Assembly: GCA_028279505.1 (NCBI GenBank)
Contig: JANQNP010000024.1
Coordinates: 1 to 51,778 of the forward strand
DNA length: 51,778 nucleotides
Direction of reading: 5' to 3'
Source of the DNA: Dehalococcoidia bacterium
GTDB lineage: Bacteria > Chloroflexota > Dehalococcoidia > UBA2979
Within the stretch, counting starts at the first letter, position 1. The number at the start of each line of letters is the position of its first letter. The notes under the pieces are model-generated. The model was given only the letters and a program-made list of their open reading frames with translations. It searched no databases and had not been told where the DNA came from. A program made the position numbers and the translations under genes. Of this stretch, positions 7,952 through 17,169 are shown piece after piece.

Positions 7952-10927
7952 ATGTCGTCGGCGATCAACCAGATCAGCATCGACGGAAAGCCGTATCGCA
8001 TCGCCGACGAATCGCTCGTCGGTAGCGGCCGCCGCACGTACACCGAGACGATGCGTCCGTCGCAGCCATCTGAAGCTACGATCAATACCCGGACTTGGCG
8101 GCTCTCGGGGCCCATCGGGAACTCGAGGCAAGCCCATGCCGATGCGCTCCTGGGCGTCGACTACACAACGACGCTTGACACTCGAAACGAAGGGCTGCTG
8201 ACGAGCGCTGGCGCCAAGATCGCGATCGCTCTTAGCGGTGGGACGATTCCTCGGAAGGTCGCACCTACTTCGACGATTTCGACCAGCGCCTGGGCCCCAG
8301 GTCCGATCAGCTCGGGTCCGGACGCACACGATGACCTCGATACTTACGATTCGCCGAATGATGAGACCTACTGGAAGACCGCGGTCGCGGACGACGAGCT
8401 GACTCTGGGCCTTGCCGAGCAAATCGATCCAGGTGTGGACACAGGACATGTCGTCCGCGCCCGAATCACCGCTCCTGCAGGAAACGCGGACACCGTTGGC
8501 GTGAAGCTGCGCCTCTATGACGGAGCAAGCATTGTCGCGACATCCGACGAGTTCACGATCGACCCGATCAAGACGGTGACGCTCATCAACGGCACTTGGA
8601 CGACCGGAGCCGGTGAGCTCCCTGACCATCCGGCGGGTAGCGGTGTGAACCGGATGCTCCTACTTGTCCTGACTGGCGACGACGCCATCGGTGCCAACTT
8701 CAATCGCGCTGTCGCCGTGACCTACGGCGAGCAGGCGATGACGAAGTACGGGCAGGTTGAGACCCAATTCGCGGACGCCGGCGACCGGCGAGTTGAGATC
8801 TGGTATCTCCTCGAGTCTGGCGTCGACGCGGCCACGAGTACCGAACTCGACATCACCTGGACCGAGACGAACCCGCCGGACCACGGTTGGGCTGCTTCGC
8901 TTGCGACGTTCGCGAATGTCAATCAGCTCTCGCCGATCTCAGACGACGCGGCGGATAAGGACAAACAGTCCCTGACAATGTCTGGTCTCGTCGTGGAGCA
9001 GGGCAACTTCGTCGTCGCCGGGGCAGTGAACGGGCGCTCGACACCGTCGTCCTGGACCCCTCAATCGGGCTTCACGGAGCGGCTCGACGCGCACGTGTTC
9101 GACTCGATGCACCACGTACAGGACAAGCAGATCACTGCTGATGGCACGGAGTCTGTGTCTGCGACGCTTGCGGCCTCCGACAGCCGCGGAGCCGGGTTCG
9201 CGATTGTGATTCAAGGGCAGGGGAACGCGAGCGATCGCATCGAGAACTTCGAGTACCCGATCCCGAGTTCGACGATCGCGACGCTTGGATCTTATGCCTC
9301 GCTCCGAAACTCGGTGGTTGCATCGACCTTGACCGGCGCGGATGAGGTCTACGTCACCGAGATGCAGTTCGAGCTCCCTAAGCTCGATGTGCAGAACGTA
9401 TCCCACATCGACGAGCAGGACGGCCAGCTCTTCATCCACCGCGGCTCGAAGACGTCGCAGGTCAACCCGGGAGACATGAGCGAAGTGGGTTCGCCGGAGG
9501 ACCACGGGGCGACTATCACCGACACTATCGCTTCCTGGCAGGGCGCGGGATACGTCTGTTTCGGGCCCGGAACCCCTGTTCAGAAGCGCACTGGGGTGTC
9601 GGCGGCCGGCGCCACCTACGATCCGGTCGCCGGATCGCCCGAGGCTCTGCACATGGCGGTTGGTCCTGATCGACTCTGGGTCGTGGACGCGAAGTCGTCG
9701 AGTTTGGACGTCGGCAAGGTCAGATTCGTCGTCGACGAGCTGACCGATACCAACCAGTCGAATGGTATTCAGGTCGCTGACCGGAACTCGGGTCACGTCA
9801 CCGGTCTCTACACCCTCGGCGAGTTCATGGTGGCTGGAACGCTGCGCGGCCCACGCTCGTTCACGGACGCAGGCGCACCTGCCGTCCTCGGCGAGGCCGT
9901 CGACGCATTTCCCGACGAACTGAACGGCGCCAACGGGGCGTCGCTGTGGGGCTGGCACTATCACGCCACCAAGCTCGGGCTCTATGCCGTGCAGCCGGTC
10001 GGCCCAGTTGAGAACCCGGTTGGCCCCGGCGAGGGGTTGGCGGGCCAAGCCTTCGAGGGACCGATCGACGGTTACCCGATCGCGCTACGAGCGTTCAAGG
10101 ACAGCCTGTGGGTTTCGTACCTGTCCTCCGAAGGCGACTCTTGGCTTCTCCGAGGAATTTACGGACCTCAGACTGCGGGCACGGGACGGCCTGAGTGGTT
10201 CGTGTTCAGAAGGCTCGCCGGCGTCCGGTGTGAGGCGATCGGTGCGACCACCGGTCGGAACGTTCCGGCCGTCGTCTGGGGGGAGGGGCAGCAGCCATAC
10301 TTCACCGATCTCGCATTCAGAGGGCGTGAGATCGCCGACAGCACCAACTATCGATTCGCCATCGACGGCGGCGAGTGGCACGGCACGACATTGATGCTGA
10401 CTCAGGGCCTCATCGCAAACGTGCGCTGGGCCAAGTTCTTCACCGAGAACTGCAACACGACCAATACATGGCAGCTTGCGCTCGCGGCGAACGAGGGCGA
10501 GTACATCGATGTCGGATCGGCCGTCACGACGAACGGCCTCCAGACTGTTCGCCCAACTGGGAGCGAGCCGAACGCTCCGTTGACCAACGTTTCGTTTACA
10601 ACGCTGAAGCCACGCCTCACACAGATCGCTTCCTCGAACGCTTTACCGCCGCAGATCCGCGGCGATCTGGTGATCGCCTTCGACGAGCGCCCTGAGCACG
10701 TTCGCGAGGTCGATGTGCTCATCGAGCTCACGCAGGAGGGCGAACTTGCTGTACTTCAGGGGCTGGTTGGCACCGCTCACCCTACCCCCGTAGCTGTGCG
10801 TCTTCCGCAGTCCAGCGACGTGAACATCGATCGGTGGGCGTTTGTTCGAGCCGCCGACGTGTACGACCGTGCGGGTCCGGACGACGACGTGGCGCTGGTC
10901 AAGCTCGTGGTTTGGCCGACGACATGA
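7952..10927 (+). CDS. Large phage tail protein, 991 aa, family not recognised
   Basis: The largest gene of the window. It begins at the base after the preceding stop and overlaps the next gene by ATGA at 10924-10927. The protein lacks signal peptide, membrane segments and coiled coils, so it is not a tape measure. It is beta-rich: residues 100-420 contain repeated strand patterns with T/S/D and W, including LDITWTETNPPDHGW, while residues 480-800 look propeller-like, with strands such as DGQLFIHRG, AGYVCFGPG, RLWVVDA and DSLWVSYLSSEGDSW. The best guess is a multidomain tail-tip or appendage protein acting with the neighbouring adhesins. Enzymatic residues cannot be identified by eye. Confidence 0.6.
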   Translation: MSSAINQISIDGKPYRIADESLVGSGRRTYTETMRPSQPSEATINTRTWRLSGPIGNSRQAHADALLGVDYTTTLDTRNEGLLTSAGAKIAIALSGGTIPRKVAPTSTISTSAWAPGPISSGPDAHDDLDTYDSPNDETYWKTAVADDELTLGLAEQIDPGVDTGHVVRARITAPAGNADTVGVKLRLYDGASIVATSDEFTIDPIKTVTLINGTWTTGAGELPDHPAGSGVNRMLLLVLTGDDAIGANFNRAVAVTYGEQAMTKYGQVETQFADAGDRRVEIWYLLESGVDAATSTELDITWTETNPPDHGWAASLATFANVNQLSPISDDAADKDKQSLTMSGLVVEQGNFVVAGAVNGRSTPSSWTPQSGFTERLDAHVFDSMHHVQDKQITADGTESVSATLAASDSRGAGFAIVIQGQGNASDRIENFEYPIPSSTIATLGSYASLRNSVVASTLTGADEVYVTEMQFELPKLDVQNVSHIDEQDGQLFIHRGSKTSQVNPGDMSEVGSPEDHGATITDTIASWQGAGYVCFGPGTPVQKRTGVSAAGATYDPVAGSPEALHMAVGPDRLWVVDAKSSSLDVGKVRFVVDELTDTNQSNGIQVADRNSGHVTGLYTLGEFMVAGTLRGPRSFTDAGAPAVLGEAVDAFPDELNGANGASLWGWHYHATKLGLYAVQPVGPVENPVGPGEGLAGQAFEGPIDGYPIALRAFKDSLWVSYLSSEGDSWLLRGIYGPQTAGTGRPEWFVFRRLAGVRCEAIGATTGRNVPAVVWGEGQQPYFTDLAFRGREIADSTNYRFAIDGGEWHGTTLMLTQGLIANVRWAKFFTENCNTTNTWQLALAANEGEYIDVGSAVTTNGLQTVRPTGSEPNAPLTNVSFTTLKPRLTQIASSNALPPQIRGDLVIAFDERPEHVREVDVLIELTQEGELAVLQGLVGTAHPTPVAVRLPQSSDVNIDRWAFVRAADVYDRAGPDDDVALVKLVVWPTT

Positions 10928-12960
10928 AAGGCGTCTTCGACACGCTCGTCGTCCGTGGGCGCGCGGTCTTCAAGATGTTCGATGCCGCCGAGACGTCCAC
11001 GGCCGGCGTCCCGGACGGGACGTTGCGTCTCTATGAAGATGGTGTGAACCAGCGAATCCAGACCTTCTCTAGGGAGCGAGGATCGTGGGCGACCTTCCGC
11101 CCCGGAGGCTCCGCTGTCTTGCTCGTCGCCGCGTATGACGCGAGCGACGTAGCGAAGCAGCAAGCGGACTTTGTTTGCGACGGGGCCGCCGATGACGTTG
11201 AGATCGAGGCTGCCCGTGATGCGTTGCCCAGCAGCGGAGGGGTCATCCAGCTCTCCGCTGGCACGTTCTCCATAGCGGATCGCATCGATCTCAACAGTGC
11301 GGACGTGCACCTCCGAGGCGTCGGGCGGGCGACGACCCTGCAGGTCGCGGCGGGTATGGGCGTCACACTCGACACGGTGCGTCTCACGGCGCCTCGATGT
11401 GGAGTCTCTGACCTAAGGATCGTCGGCCGCGCTGGTGCCTCGCGGAACGCGGTTCGCGTCGGCTCGGGTGGGAGCGACGCCATTGTGGAGCGAGTCTACA
11501 TCGACGGCCCCCGCCTGCACGGCATCGGCGTAAGCGGCGAGAGTGGGAACGTGACCTCTCGAGTCGCGCTGAAACAGGTCTACGTGACGGGAGCCGGCAA
11601 CGGAGAATCCACCGGCGTGGGTGTCGTGCTGTCCGAGTACACCGCCGACTGCTCAGTTGATGGACTCTGGGCGACGGGCTGCGCCGAAAGCGGTCTGCAC
11701 ACCTTCAACAACGATCTCGGGATAGCGGACGACCCCACGCGCCACCGGTTCTCGAACATTCACGCGTGGTCCAACACGAAGCATGGCATCAGCGTCGAGC
11801 ATTGTCGTGACGCGGTGCTGAACAACTTCGTCGTATGGAATAACACCGTCGACGGGGTCCGCGCCCACCTGTCCGACCGCATCGTGTTCTCGAACGGCGT
11901 CTCATCTGCCAATACCGATGACGGATTTGCTACTGACTCGGGCTCCGACAACGTCTCTGTGAACAACGTCATCGTCAGTGCCAACGGCGACAACGGCTTC
12001 GAGGTGGGCTCGCCGAATACGCTCCTCACGGGTTGCGCGGCGGTCGAACACTCAGCCTCGTCAAGCCGAGGATTCAGTTTCCAGGCTGGAGCCTCTGGTT
12101 CGAAGATGGTTGCGTCAATCTCGCAAGCGAACGACGTCAACCTCTTCATCGCCTCGGGTGCACTGGACCTGTCGGTGACCGCCTGTGAATTCAGCGGGGC
12201 GCTGACGACCGAGGTGACCAACAACGGCACGGTGATCTTTTCTGCGAACATCGGGGTTGCCGATACCGCTACCGACCACACTGCTCTCGCGAACGTGACG
12301 GCCGATCAACACCACAACCAGACCCATGCTGTTGGGGGCTCGGACCATACCGCAGGCAGCTGGAAGGTCTTCTACTCCGGCGGGACGGGTGAGGTGATTG
12401 AGCTCGCGCTGGGCGCGAGCGGGACGGTCCTAACCTCGAGCGGTGCATCGTCGGCGCCTTCGTTCGCGGCGCCTGAGGCCATACCCGCCGGAGTAATCGT
12501 GATGTGGTCCGGCACCCTCGCGACGATTCCGTCGGGCTGGTCACTCTGCGACGGGACGGGGGGCACACCCGACCTGCGGTCCAGGTTTGTCAAGGGAGCG
12601 CCAGCGAGCACGAACCCGGGAGGTACGGGAGGCTCGTCAACGACGTCACTGACCATTAGCAATCTGCCGGCACATGATCACGGTTCGGTGGGCAGTCACT
12701 CGCACTCGGGCTCGTCGGGTTCCGGCGGATCGCACAGTCACACTTATACGGCGCCAGCTAACGCGCAGAACTTGGCGCTTGGCGCCGTCAACGCGTCGAT
12801 CGTTTCCAGCCCTGGCTCCTCGACCGGCTCGGCCGGAAGCCACTCGCACTCGGTGAGCGTCAGCAGTGGTGGCGGTCACACACACTCCAGCGTGGGTTCG
12901 GGCACCGCCTTCAACCATGAACCTGCCTACTACGAGCTCGCCTACATCATGAAGGACTGA
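10924..12960 (+). CDS. Tail fibre: beta-helix plus C-terminal tail-collar domain
   Basis: I choose ATG 10924 (ATGA overlap with the previous stop) rather than the upstream GTG at 10834, giving 678 residues. Residues 85-440 are a right-handed beta-helix with N/G/D repeats (HAWSNTKHGISVEH, FVVWNNTVDGVRA, VIVSANGDNGFEV). From residue 520 there is a phage tail-collar type domain: IPAGVIVMWSGTLATIPSGW, then LCDGTGGTPDLRSRFVKGA. Residues 575-660 contain several H-x-H motifs (HDHG, HSHSG, HSHTY, HSHS, HTHSS) like those that bind metal along trimeric fibre tips. The C-terminus YYELAYIMKD is typical of this class. It should be the receptor-binding fibre. Confidence 0.8.
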   Translation: MKGVFDTLVVRGRAVFKMFDAAETSTAGVPDGTLRLYEDGVNQRIQTFSRERGSWATFRPGGSAVLLVAAYDASDVAKQQADFVCDGAADDVEIEAARDALPSSGGVIQLSAGTFSIADRIDLNSADVHLRGVGRATTLQVAAGMGVTLDTVRLTAPRCGVSDLRIVGRAGASRNAVRVGSGGSDAIVERVYIDGPRLHGIGVSGESGNVTSRVALKQVYVTGAGNGESTGVGVVLSEYTADCSVDGLWATGCAESGLHTFNNDLGIADDPTRHRFSNIHAWSNTKHGISVEHCRDAVLNNFVVWNNTVDGVRAHLSDRIVFSNGVSSANTDDGFATDSGSDNVSVNNVIVSANGDNGFEVGSPNTLLTGCAAVEHSASSSRGFSFQAGASGSKMVASISQANDVNLFIASGALDLSVTACEFSGALTTEVTNNGTVIFSANIGVADTATDHTALANVTADQHHNQTHAVGGSDHTAGSWKVFYSGGTGEVIELALGASGTVLTSSGASSAPSFAAPEAIPAGVIVMWSGTLATIPSGWSLCDGTGGTPDLRSRFVKGAPASTNPGGTGGSSTTSLTISNLPAHDHGSVGSHSHSGSSGSGGSHSHTYTAPANAQNLALGAVNASIVSSPGSSTGSAGSHSHSVSVSSGGGHTHSSVGSGTAFNHEPAYYELAYIMKD

Positions 12961-12964
12961 CGAG

Positions 12965-13210
12965 GTGACTCCACCCGCCACTCCACCCCGCTATCAAGCC
13001 TGGCTCGACTCCCTGCCGAGCGATCAGCTGGCGATGATCGAACGTACCGAGGGCATGCCGCTTGAGATGGCGCTCCACTACATGTGGGTTGATCTCGACT
13101 CCAAGATCGAGGAGCTGCGACGCCCCTGGTGGCGGCAGGCGCTAGCGCCGATCGCTGCCGGCGCCGCGGCGATCGCCGCCGTGCTCACCCCGGAGGTTCC
13201 GAGGCCATGA
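12965..13210 (+). CDS. Small membrane protein of the lysis region, 81 aa
   Basis: GTG start 5 bases after the fibre stop. The protein has a polar N-terminal 55 residues (with a predicted helix MIERTEGMPLEMALHYM) and one hydrophobic segment near the C-terminus (about residues 60-77, APIAAGAAAIAAVL), so it is probably a single-pass membrane protein. It overlaps the amidase start by ATGA at 13207-13210. The position next to endolysin and holin suggests a lysis accessory or second holin-like protein, but this is inference. Confidence 0.5.
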   Translation: MTPPATPPRYQAWLDSLPSDQLAMIERTEGMPLEMALHYMWVDLDSKIEELRRPWWRQALAPIAAGAAAIAAVLTPEVPRP

Positions 13211-13890
13211 CCTACTCCTTCGCGCCCGACGTCCCGGCGGACCTCGCGGCGCCAGCACGCGTCGTGCTCGCGCCGGCGTTCGAGGGCAATCTGGGCGGCT
13301 ATGGGCGGTCGAACGTACCGAGGGCGCTCGTGCTGCACACGCCGGAGGAAGACGCCGACCAGAACGAGGTGACGCCCCGCTGGTTCGCCGACCCTCGCGC
13401 GCGGGCGAGCACGCATTACTACGCCGACGACGACGGTGACCTTTACCAGATGGTCGCTGACCGTGACTGTGCCTGGGCCCAGGGCACGCACGCTGGCAAC
13501 CGTCACTGGAAGGGTGCGGCCGGCGCGCTGCCGCCCTGGAACGAGGGCGTGAACAACAACTGCCGCGCCCTCAGCATCGAGATCGAGGGCCGCGCCGCCT
13601 CGATTGGTCGGACGCTCTCCGAGGCCCAGCGGCGCACCGTGGTGCGCTGGCTGGCGGACCGTAGCGCACGCTACGACATCCCGCTGGATCGCGACCATGT
13701 CGTTGGGCACGAGGAGCTGGCCACCGACAAACATGACCCGGGGATTGCCCTCGGCACGTTCCCGATCGACGAGCTGATCAGCGAGGCGCGCGCACTGCGG
13801 TTCGGCGTGGACCGCGAGTCGGTCCACGCCGAGGTCCACGCAGCGCACTCGGCGTTGGGTCGAGCGCTCGAACTGCTCGAGGCGAGTTGA
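13207..13890 (+). CDS. N-acetylmuramoyl-L-alanine amidase (phage endolysin)
   Basis: Read from ATG 13207, which has CGGAGG upstream and overlaps the previous stop; a longer frame from 13129 has no support. The 227-residue protein matches the Amidase_2/PGRP family: zinc ligand His in LVLHTPEE, substrate-groove pattern STHYYADDDGDLYQMV, Trp/His region AWAQGTHAGNRHW, NNNCRALSIEIEG, and the C-terminal ligand region VVGHEELATDKHDPG with His and Asp/His in the usual K-x-D-P-G position. It cuts the bond between muramic acid and the first Ala of the stem peptide, releasing progeny. The last 40 residues form a helical tail. No signal peptide, so it depends on a holin. Confidence 0.85.
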   Translation: MTYSFAPDVPADLAAPARVVLAPAFEGNLGGYGRSNVPRALVLHTPEEDADQNEVTPRWFADPRARASTHYYADDDGDLYQMVADRDCAWAQGTHAGNRHWKGAAGALPPWNEGVNNNCRALSIEIEGRAASIGRTLSEAQRRTVVRWLADRSARYDIPLDRDHVVGHEELATDKHDPGIALGTFPIDELISEARALRFGVDRESVHAEVHAAHSALGRALELLEAS

Positions 13891-13939
13891 CTTGTCGAGG
13901 CTAGAACGCCACCGAGCGACTCCGCAGGAGGTGAACGCG

Positions 13940-14125
13940 ATGACCGAGTTCGTAAGAGCAGCGGTGCGACCGACAGTGACGTGGGGCCTCGTGGCGGTGC
14001 AGGCGGGATTGGCCGTCGCATGGGCGGTCGGAACAGCGGCAGCTGATGCGTTCGCTGCGCTTTCCCCGTTTACGATGATGGCGATGACCTTCTGGTTCAA
14101 GAGCCGCGAGGATGTCGCCCGATAG
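13940..14125 (+). CDS. Holin-like membrane protein, 61 aa
   Basis: ATG 13940 is preceded by AGGAGGTGA with ideal spacing; the longer frame from 13892 lacks such a site. The 61-residue protein has a short amphipathic start, two hydrophobic segments (about residues 12-29 and 34-48) and a charged C-terminus (KSREDVAR). This size, topology and position immediately after the amidase gene are those of small phage holins that open the membrane for endolysin release. No further sequence motif allows a family assignment. Confidence 0.6.
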   Translation: MTEFVRAAVRPTVTWGLVAVQAGLAVAWAVGTAAADAFAALSPFTMMAMTFWFKSREDVAR

Positions 14126-14306
14126 TTGCCATCGGAGCGCATCAGGAGCGCGAAGCGCAGACGACGGCGCTCGTGTGGTGCCTTCTGCAGCCCGAATCAG
14201 CGCTCGGTCGGAGCAGGTATGATCGTTCCGACCTTGCGCGTGGAAGCTTGGGTGGTGCCGAGTCCGTTCACCTCTCGATCTGCGGTCGCGACTACATCGC
14301 TCCCGG

Positions 14307-14960
14307 GTGGCGCTGGTCGAGGGATTCGTCGAGCGGTTTCTCCGGGATTTCGCCTTCGTCCATGTGAACAAGACTGGGGGGACGAGCGTCGCTTGAGCCC
14401 TCAACTTGCCGTTCCGCCATACAACCGCTCACGAATGGCGAAATGAGTTCGGCCCGCGGCGCTGGGATCGCCGGTTCAGCTTCGCTTTCGTCCGGAATCC
14501 CTGGGATCGCGCTGTATCCCTCTACAGCTTCCGGGTCGATCGGGGAGACAACCGACGCGAGGGCGAGGTTGTTCCGTTCGGCGCCTGGGTCGAGGAGACC
14601 TTCGGCGATGAGCGCCAGTCCCCTGCCAACATCTGGGATGGTCCGCAGGTTGATTGGCTCTCCGACGAGAACGGCCACCTGCTCGTCGACTTTGTCGGAC
14701 GCTTCGAGCGTCTCTCCGCGGACTTCGCGCATGTCTGTGAGGTGATCGGCCGCGAGGACGCGAGCCTACCGCACCTCAAGACGTCTTCGAGGTCTGCGTA
14801 TCCAGGCTACTACGACGACCGGACGCGCCAGATCGTCGCCGACTGGTTCGCACCCGATATCGAGGCGTTTGGCTACACCTTTGCTGACCAGGGAGACCGA
14901 ATTGGCAATGGGAAGACGTCCAGGCCGCGCCCGAATCACCGGGAGGACAAGAGTGGCTAG
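14307..14960 (+). pseudogene. Sulfotransferase (Sulfotransfer_2-like) interrupted by in-frame TGA
   Basis: In one continuous frame from GTG 14307 the first residues include FAFVHVNKTGGTSVA, the 5'-phosphosulfate-binding loop of PAPS-dependent sulfotransferases; then TGA at 14394-14396; then, still in the same frame, ALNLPFRHTTAHEW and FSFAFVRNPWDRAVSLY, which contains the 3'-phosphate-binding motif. The whole spans about 217 codons, the usual size. The best-fitting explanation is a single CGA-to-TGA nonsense change. A TTG at 14406 would give a 184-residue product without the cofactor loop, which should be inactive. It lies just downstream of the phage lysis genes and may be a phage-carried or host cell-surface modification gene. 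Readthrough or sequencing error cannot be excluded. Confidence 0.7.
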
Positions 14961-15226
14961 GGATTACAGCCGGGCTGATCAGCCGGAGATCGCACTGGTG
15001 ATCGGCGACAGCTGATCAGAGCCGACGGGATGAGCCAGAGGCTACCCAGGATCAAACGCGTTCCGAACCAACAATCAGCCCTGCGATGGCGGCCGTGGCG
15101 ATGGGCCAACACGACCGCAAGAGGTATTCGGCCGCCACTCGGGGGGCTCGAAAACGCTGAATCTCACGAGATGACCGATCGGTTACTCGTTGTTGCGAGC
15201 GAGTGATCCTGTCCGGAGCCTTTGGG

Positions 15227-16270
15227 TCAGCGTCGATGCCGGCGGAAGCGAGATCTCGCTTGATACAGAAGTTGCCGCGCCCGGCGCACGAGATGCGAGG
15301 CGCGAGTCCGGCGGCCGATCTGGAAGTACTGGGCATATCTGTGAAACGCCTCCCAGTCGATAGTGACGTCGGGGAACGACTCGGGGCCGACTACCGGAAC
15401 CCGTTTCTTCGATTCGAAGAGTCGGTCTCCCTGAATATTGATTTGATGATTCGTCATCGTCGGCGACCCGGCGCGTGGGACCCAATCGCTAAAGGTCTCT
15501 GACGCTTCGAAGTCATCGAGCGCATCGCCAGCCTGCGCGGCGCCGTTGGCGAGGACCGTCCGGATCTCCTCGATTCGCTCGTTTCCAGCAGGTCTGGTCC
15601 AGTCCAGAATCGTTCGAGCGGTGTTGTGAGGGATCCGCATCACCGTCAGCTCATACGCGGGATAGCGCGCCAAGAGGCTGAATCCAACCGACACCACGGG
15701 AATCGTGTCTCGATGCCAAGGCGCGCGGTAGCCCAACGGTGCGTCGTTGGTGACTTCCAGGTCCCACTCCAACGGCTTCGCGGCCCCGAACGTCTCGACC
15801 GGTGCGATCTGGTTCCCTCGCTCCGCGATCAGCGTGTGAATGGTCTCGGCGAAGCGCCGCGGCAGCGCGTCATCGTCATCCAAGTTCGTGCTAAGGAGGT
15901 AGTCCGGCTGGGGGCATTCGACGTACGGGGTCAACCATGCGATGTCACCCAGTGGTCGAAGTGGATCGTAGGTGTGGATCACCGTCCGCGGCCGAGACGC
16001 GGTCAGCGCCTCAAGTCGCTCGCGCTGTGCTTCGGGGAGGTCACGGTCGACGACGATCACCCAGGTGAAGTCTTGATCGGTCTGGGCGAGCACCGCCGGT
16101 AAGCACGCCACTTCGAATATCCGGAACCGATGCTCCAGCGCGCCGCGTGCAAGCGGGTCGAGCCCACCTCGTAGGCGGGACATCCCTCGGCTGAGCTCAT
16201 GGCGATCAGTCGACGTCATCGTCGGTCGGATGCTGAATCGGGTGATGACGAAGTGTTGAACTCGCGGCAC
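15227..16270 (-). CDS. Putative rhamnosyltransferase-family glycosyltransferase
   Basis: GTG at 16270 has AGGAG five bases upstream and gives 347 residues; the frame extends further upstream but that part has no recognisable content. The protein begins VQHFVITRFSIRPT and continues with FEVACLPAVLAQTDQDFTWV, VVDRDLPEAQRERLEALTA and STNLDDDDALPRRF, the pattern of the 'putative rhamnosyl transferase' family (Rhamno_transf), a GT-A-like fold in which the DDDD segment should be the metal/nucleotide-sugar site. The C-terminus is very basic. It is convergent with the broken sulfotransferase gene, and both could act on cell-surface polysaccharide. Confidence 0.7.
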   Translation of the reverse strand: MPRVQHFVITRFSIRPTMTSTDRHELSRGMSRLRGGLDPLARGALEHRFRIFEVACLPAVLAQTDQDFTWVIVVDRDLPEAQRERLEALTASRPRTVIHTYDPLRPLGDIAWLTPYVECPQPDYLLSTNLDDDDALPRRFAETIHTLIAERGNQIAPVETFGAAKPLEWDLEVTNDAPLGYRAPWHRDTIPVVSVGFSLLARYPAYELTVMRIPHNTARTILDWTRPAGNERIEEIRTVLANGAAQAGDALDDFEASETFSDWVPRAGSPTMTNHQINIQGDRLFESKKRVPVVGPESFPDVTIDWEAFHRYAQYFQIGRRTRASHLVRRARQLLYQARSRFRRHRR

Positions 16271-16701
16271 GTTGCTCCTGGAGCCGATCGGAAGAGTCGA
16301 GCCCCGAAGTCGGGAGTCGCGTCCGCGACATCGTATGCCCTGAAGACTGCGCTCTGCCGCGTTGCTCTCCCGCAGAGCCGCGCTAAAGCAAAGGGCCTGA
16401 TGGCGCCTGAGCGACTCATCGCTAGGTTGTCGATCGCGTCGGCTCGCCTGATGCTCGCTACCGTCCGAGCAGTGCTCGAGGGTTCGCGCGGAGTCGCCGT
16501 TACATCCGCTGGGTCCAACGGTGCAGTCACGAAAGGAGATAGCACGCTCGCATCGCGCGACCAAGGCCATCGCGGTTTCGGTCTCTGGTCGGAGGCGCTC
16601 GGGCGCGATAGCTGATTGGCGGCGGCGCGTCGTGACGTCAGGTTCGAGTGCGTCTCGACGAGGTATCGCGATCGCTCTGCGGAGCGTCCGAATGAATGGA
16701 G
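16271..16701. other. 431-bp stretch without a convincing gene
   Basis: The region upstream of the glycosyltransferase contains only short overlapping frames on both strands that lack ribosome binding sites and resemble no family I know. It may hold the glycosyltransferase promoter, but I see no clear -35/-10 pair. Confidence 0.4.
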
Positions 16702-17010
16702 CTACAGCCCGCCGCGCACCTGGGCGCGGGCGTGATCCATCTCGTGACCGGTGAAGACCGTCGTCGTCGAGGTCGTGAAGTGCGCGGATCGCAGGGTGCC
16801 AAGTAAGAGGGCGTTCAACGTCTCGTCATCCGGTACGTCGATCACTAGGTAGAGATCGTCGTCACCGTGAGCCCAAAACGCCGTCTCTAACTTGCCGCCC
16901 GCACTCTCGATCACGGAGCGGGCCTGATCCTCGCGGGCCTGGAACCCGGTCTCCAGTACCTCGGCGAAGTAGTCGCCGTCCAGATCGCATCGCACCAGGT
17001 GTCGGGACAT
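16702..17010 (-). CDS. GYD-domain protein
   Basis: 102-residue soluble protein of the GYD-domain family (small dimeric alpha/beta-barrel-like proteins of unknown role). Visible hallmarks are the regular strand-helix pattern, ARSVIESAGGKLETAFWAHG in the centre where the family has 'GG-x-x-x-x-x-Y-x-x-x-G-x-x-D', DDLYLVIDVPDDETLNALL, and a final TTVFTGHEMDHA segment. It follows the copper cluster on the same strand with a 159-base gap, so it may or may not be cotranscribed. The biochemical function is not known. Confidence 0.7.
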   Translation of the reverse strand: MSRHLVRCDLDGDYFAEVLETGFQAREDQARSVIESAGGKLETAFWAHGDDDLYLVIDVPDDETLNALLLGTLRSAHFTTSTTTVFTGHEMDHARAQVRGGL

Positions 17011-17169
17011 CGTTGCACCTCAGTCCAGGTGTGGGGCTTCCTTCACTCCGCCCTCGATTGATCCGCTGGCGTGCCGCCTCAGGATCGCACAACGAATGCA
17101 ATAGAGCGACGTCCGAGGCGTTCGTGTCGGTCTGTCGGTGTGCTCTCGGTTGCCGGCCGACGGAACTGG

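Noticed and set aside
10834..10923. 30-codon N-terminal extension of the tail-collar fibre
   Set aside because: It lies inside the preceding gene; ATG 10924 forms the usual ATGA overlap.
14961..15226. Repeated CTGATCAG sequences between the sulfotransferase and glycosyltransferase genes
   Set aside because: Two short palindromes in a convergent gap; too short and imperfect to call an attachment site or terminator.
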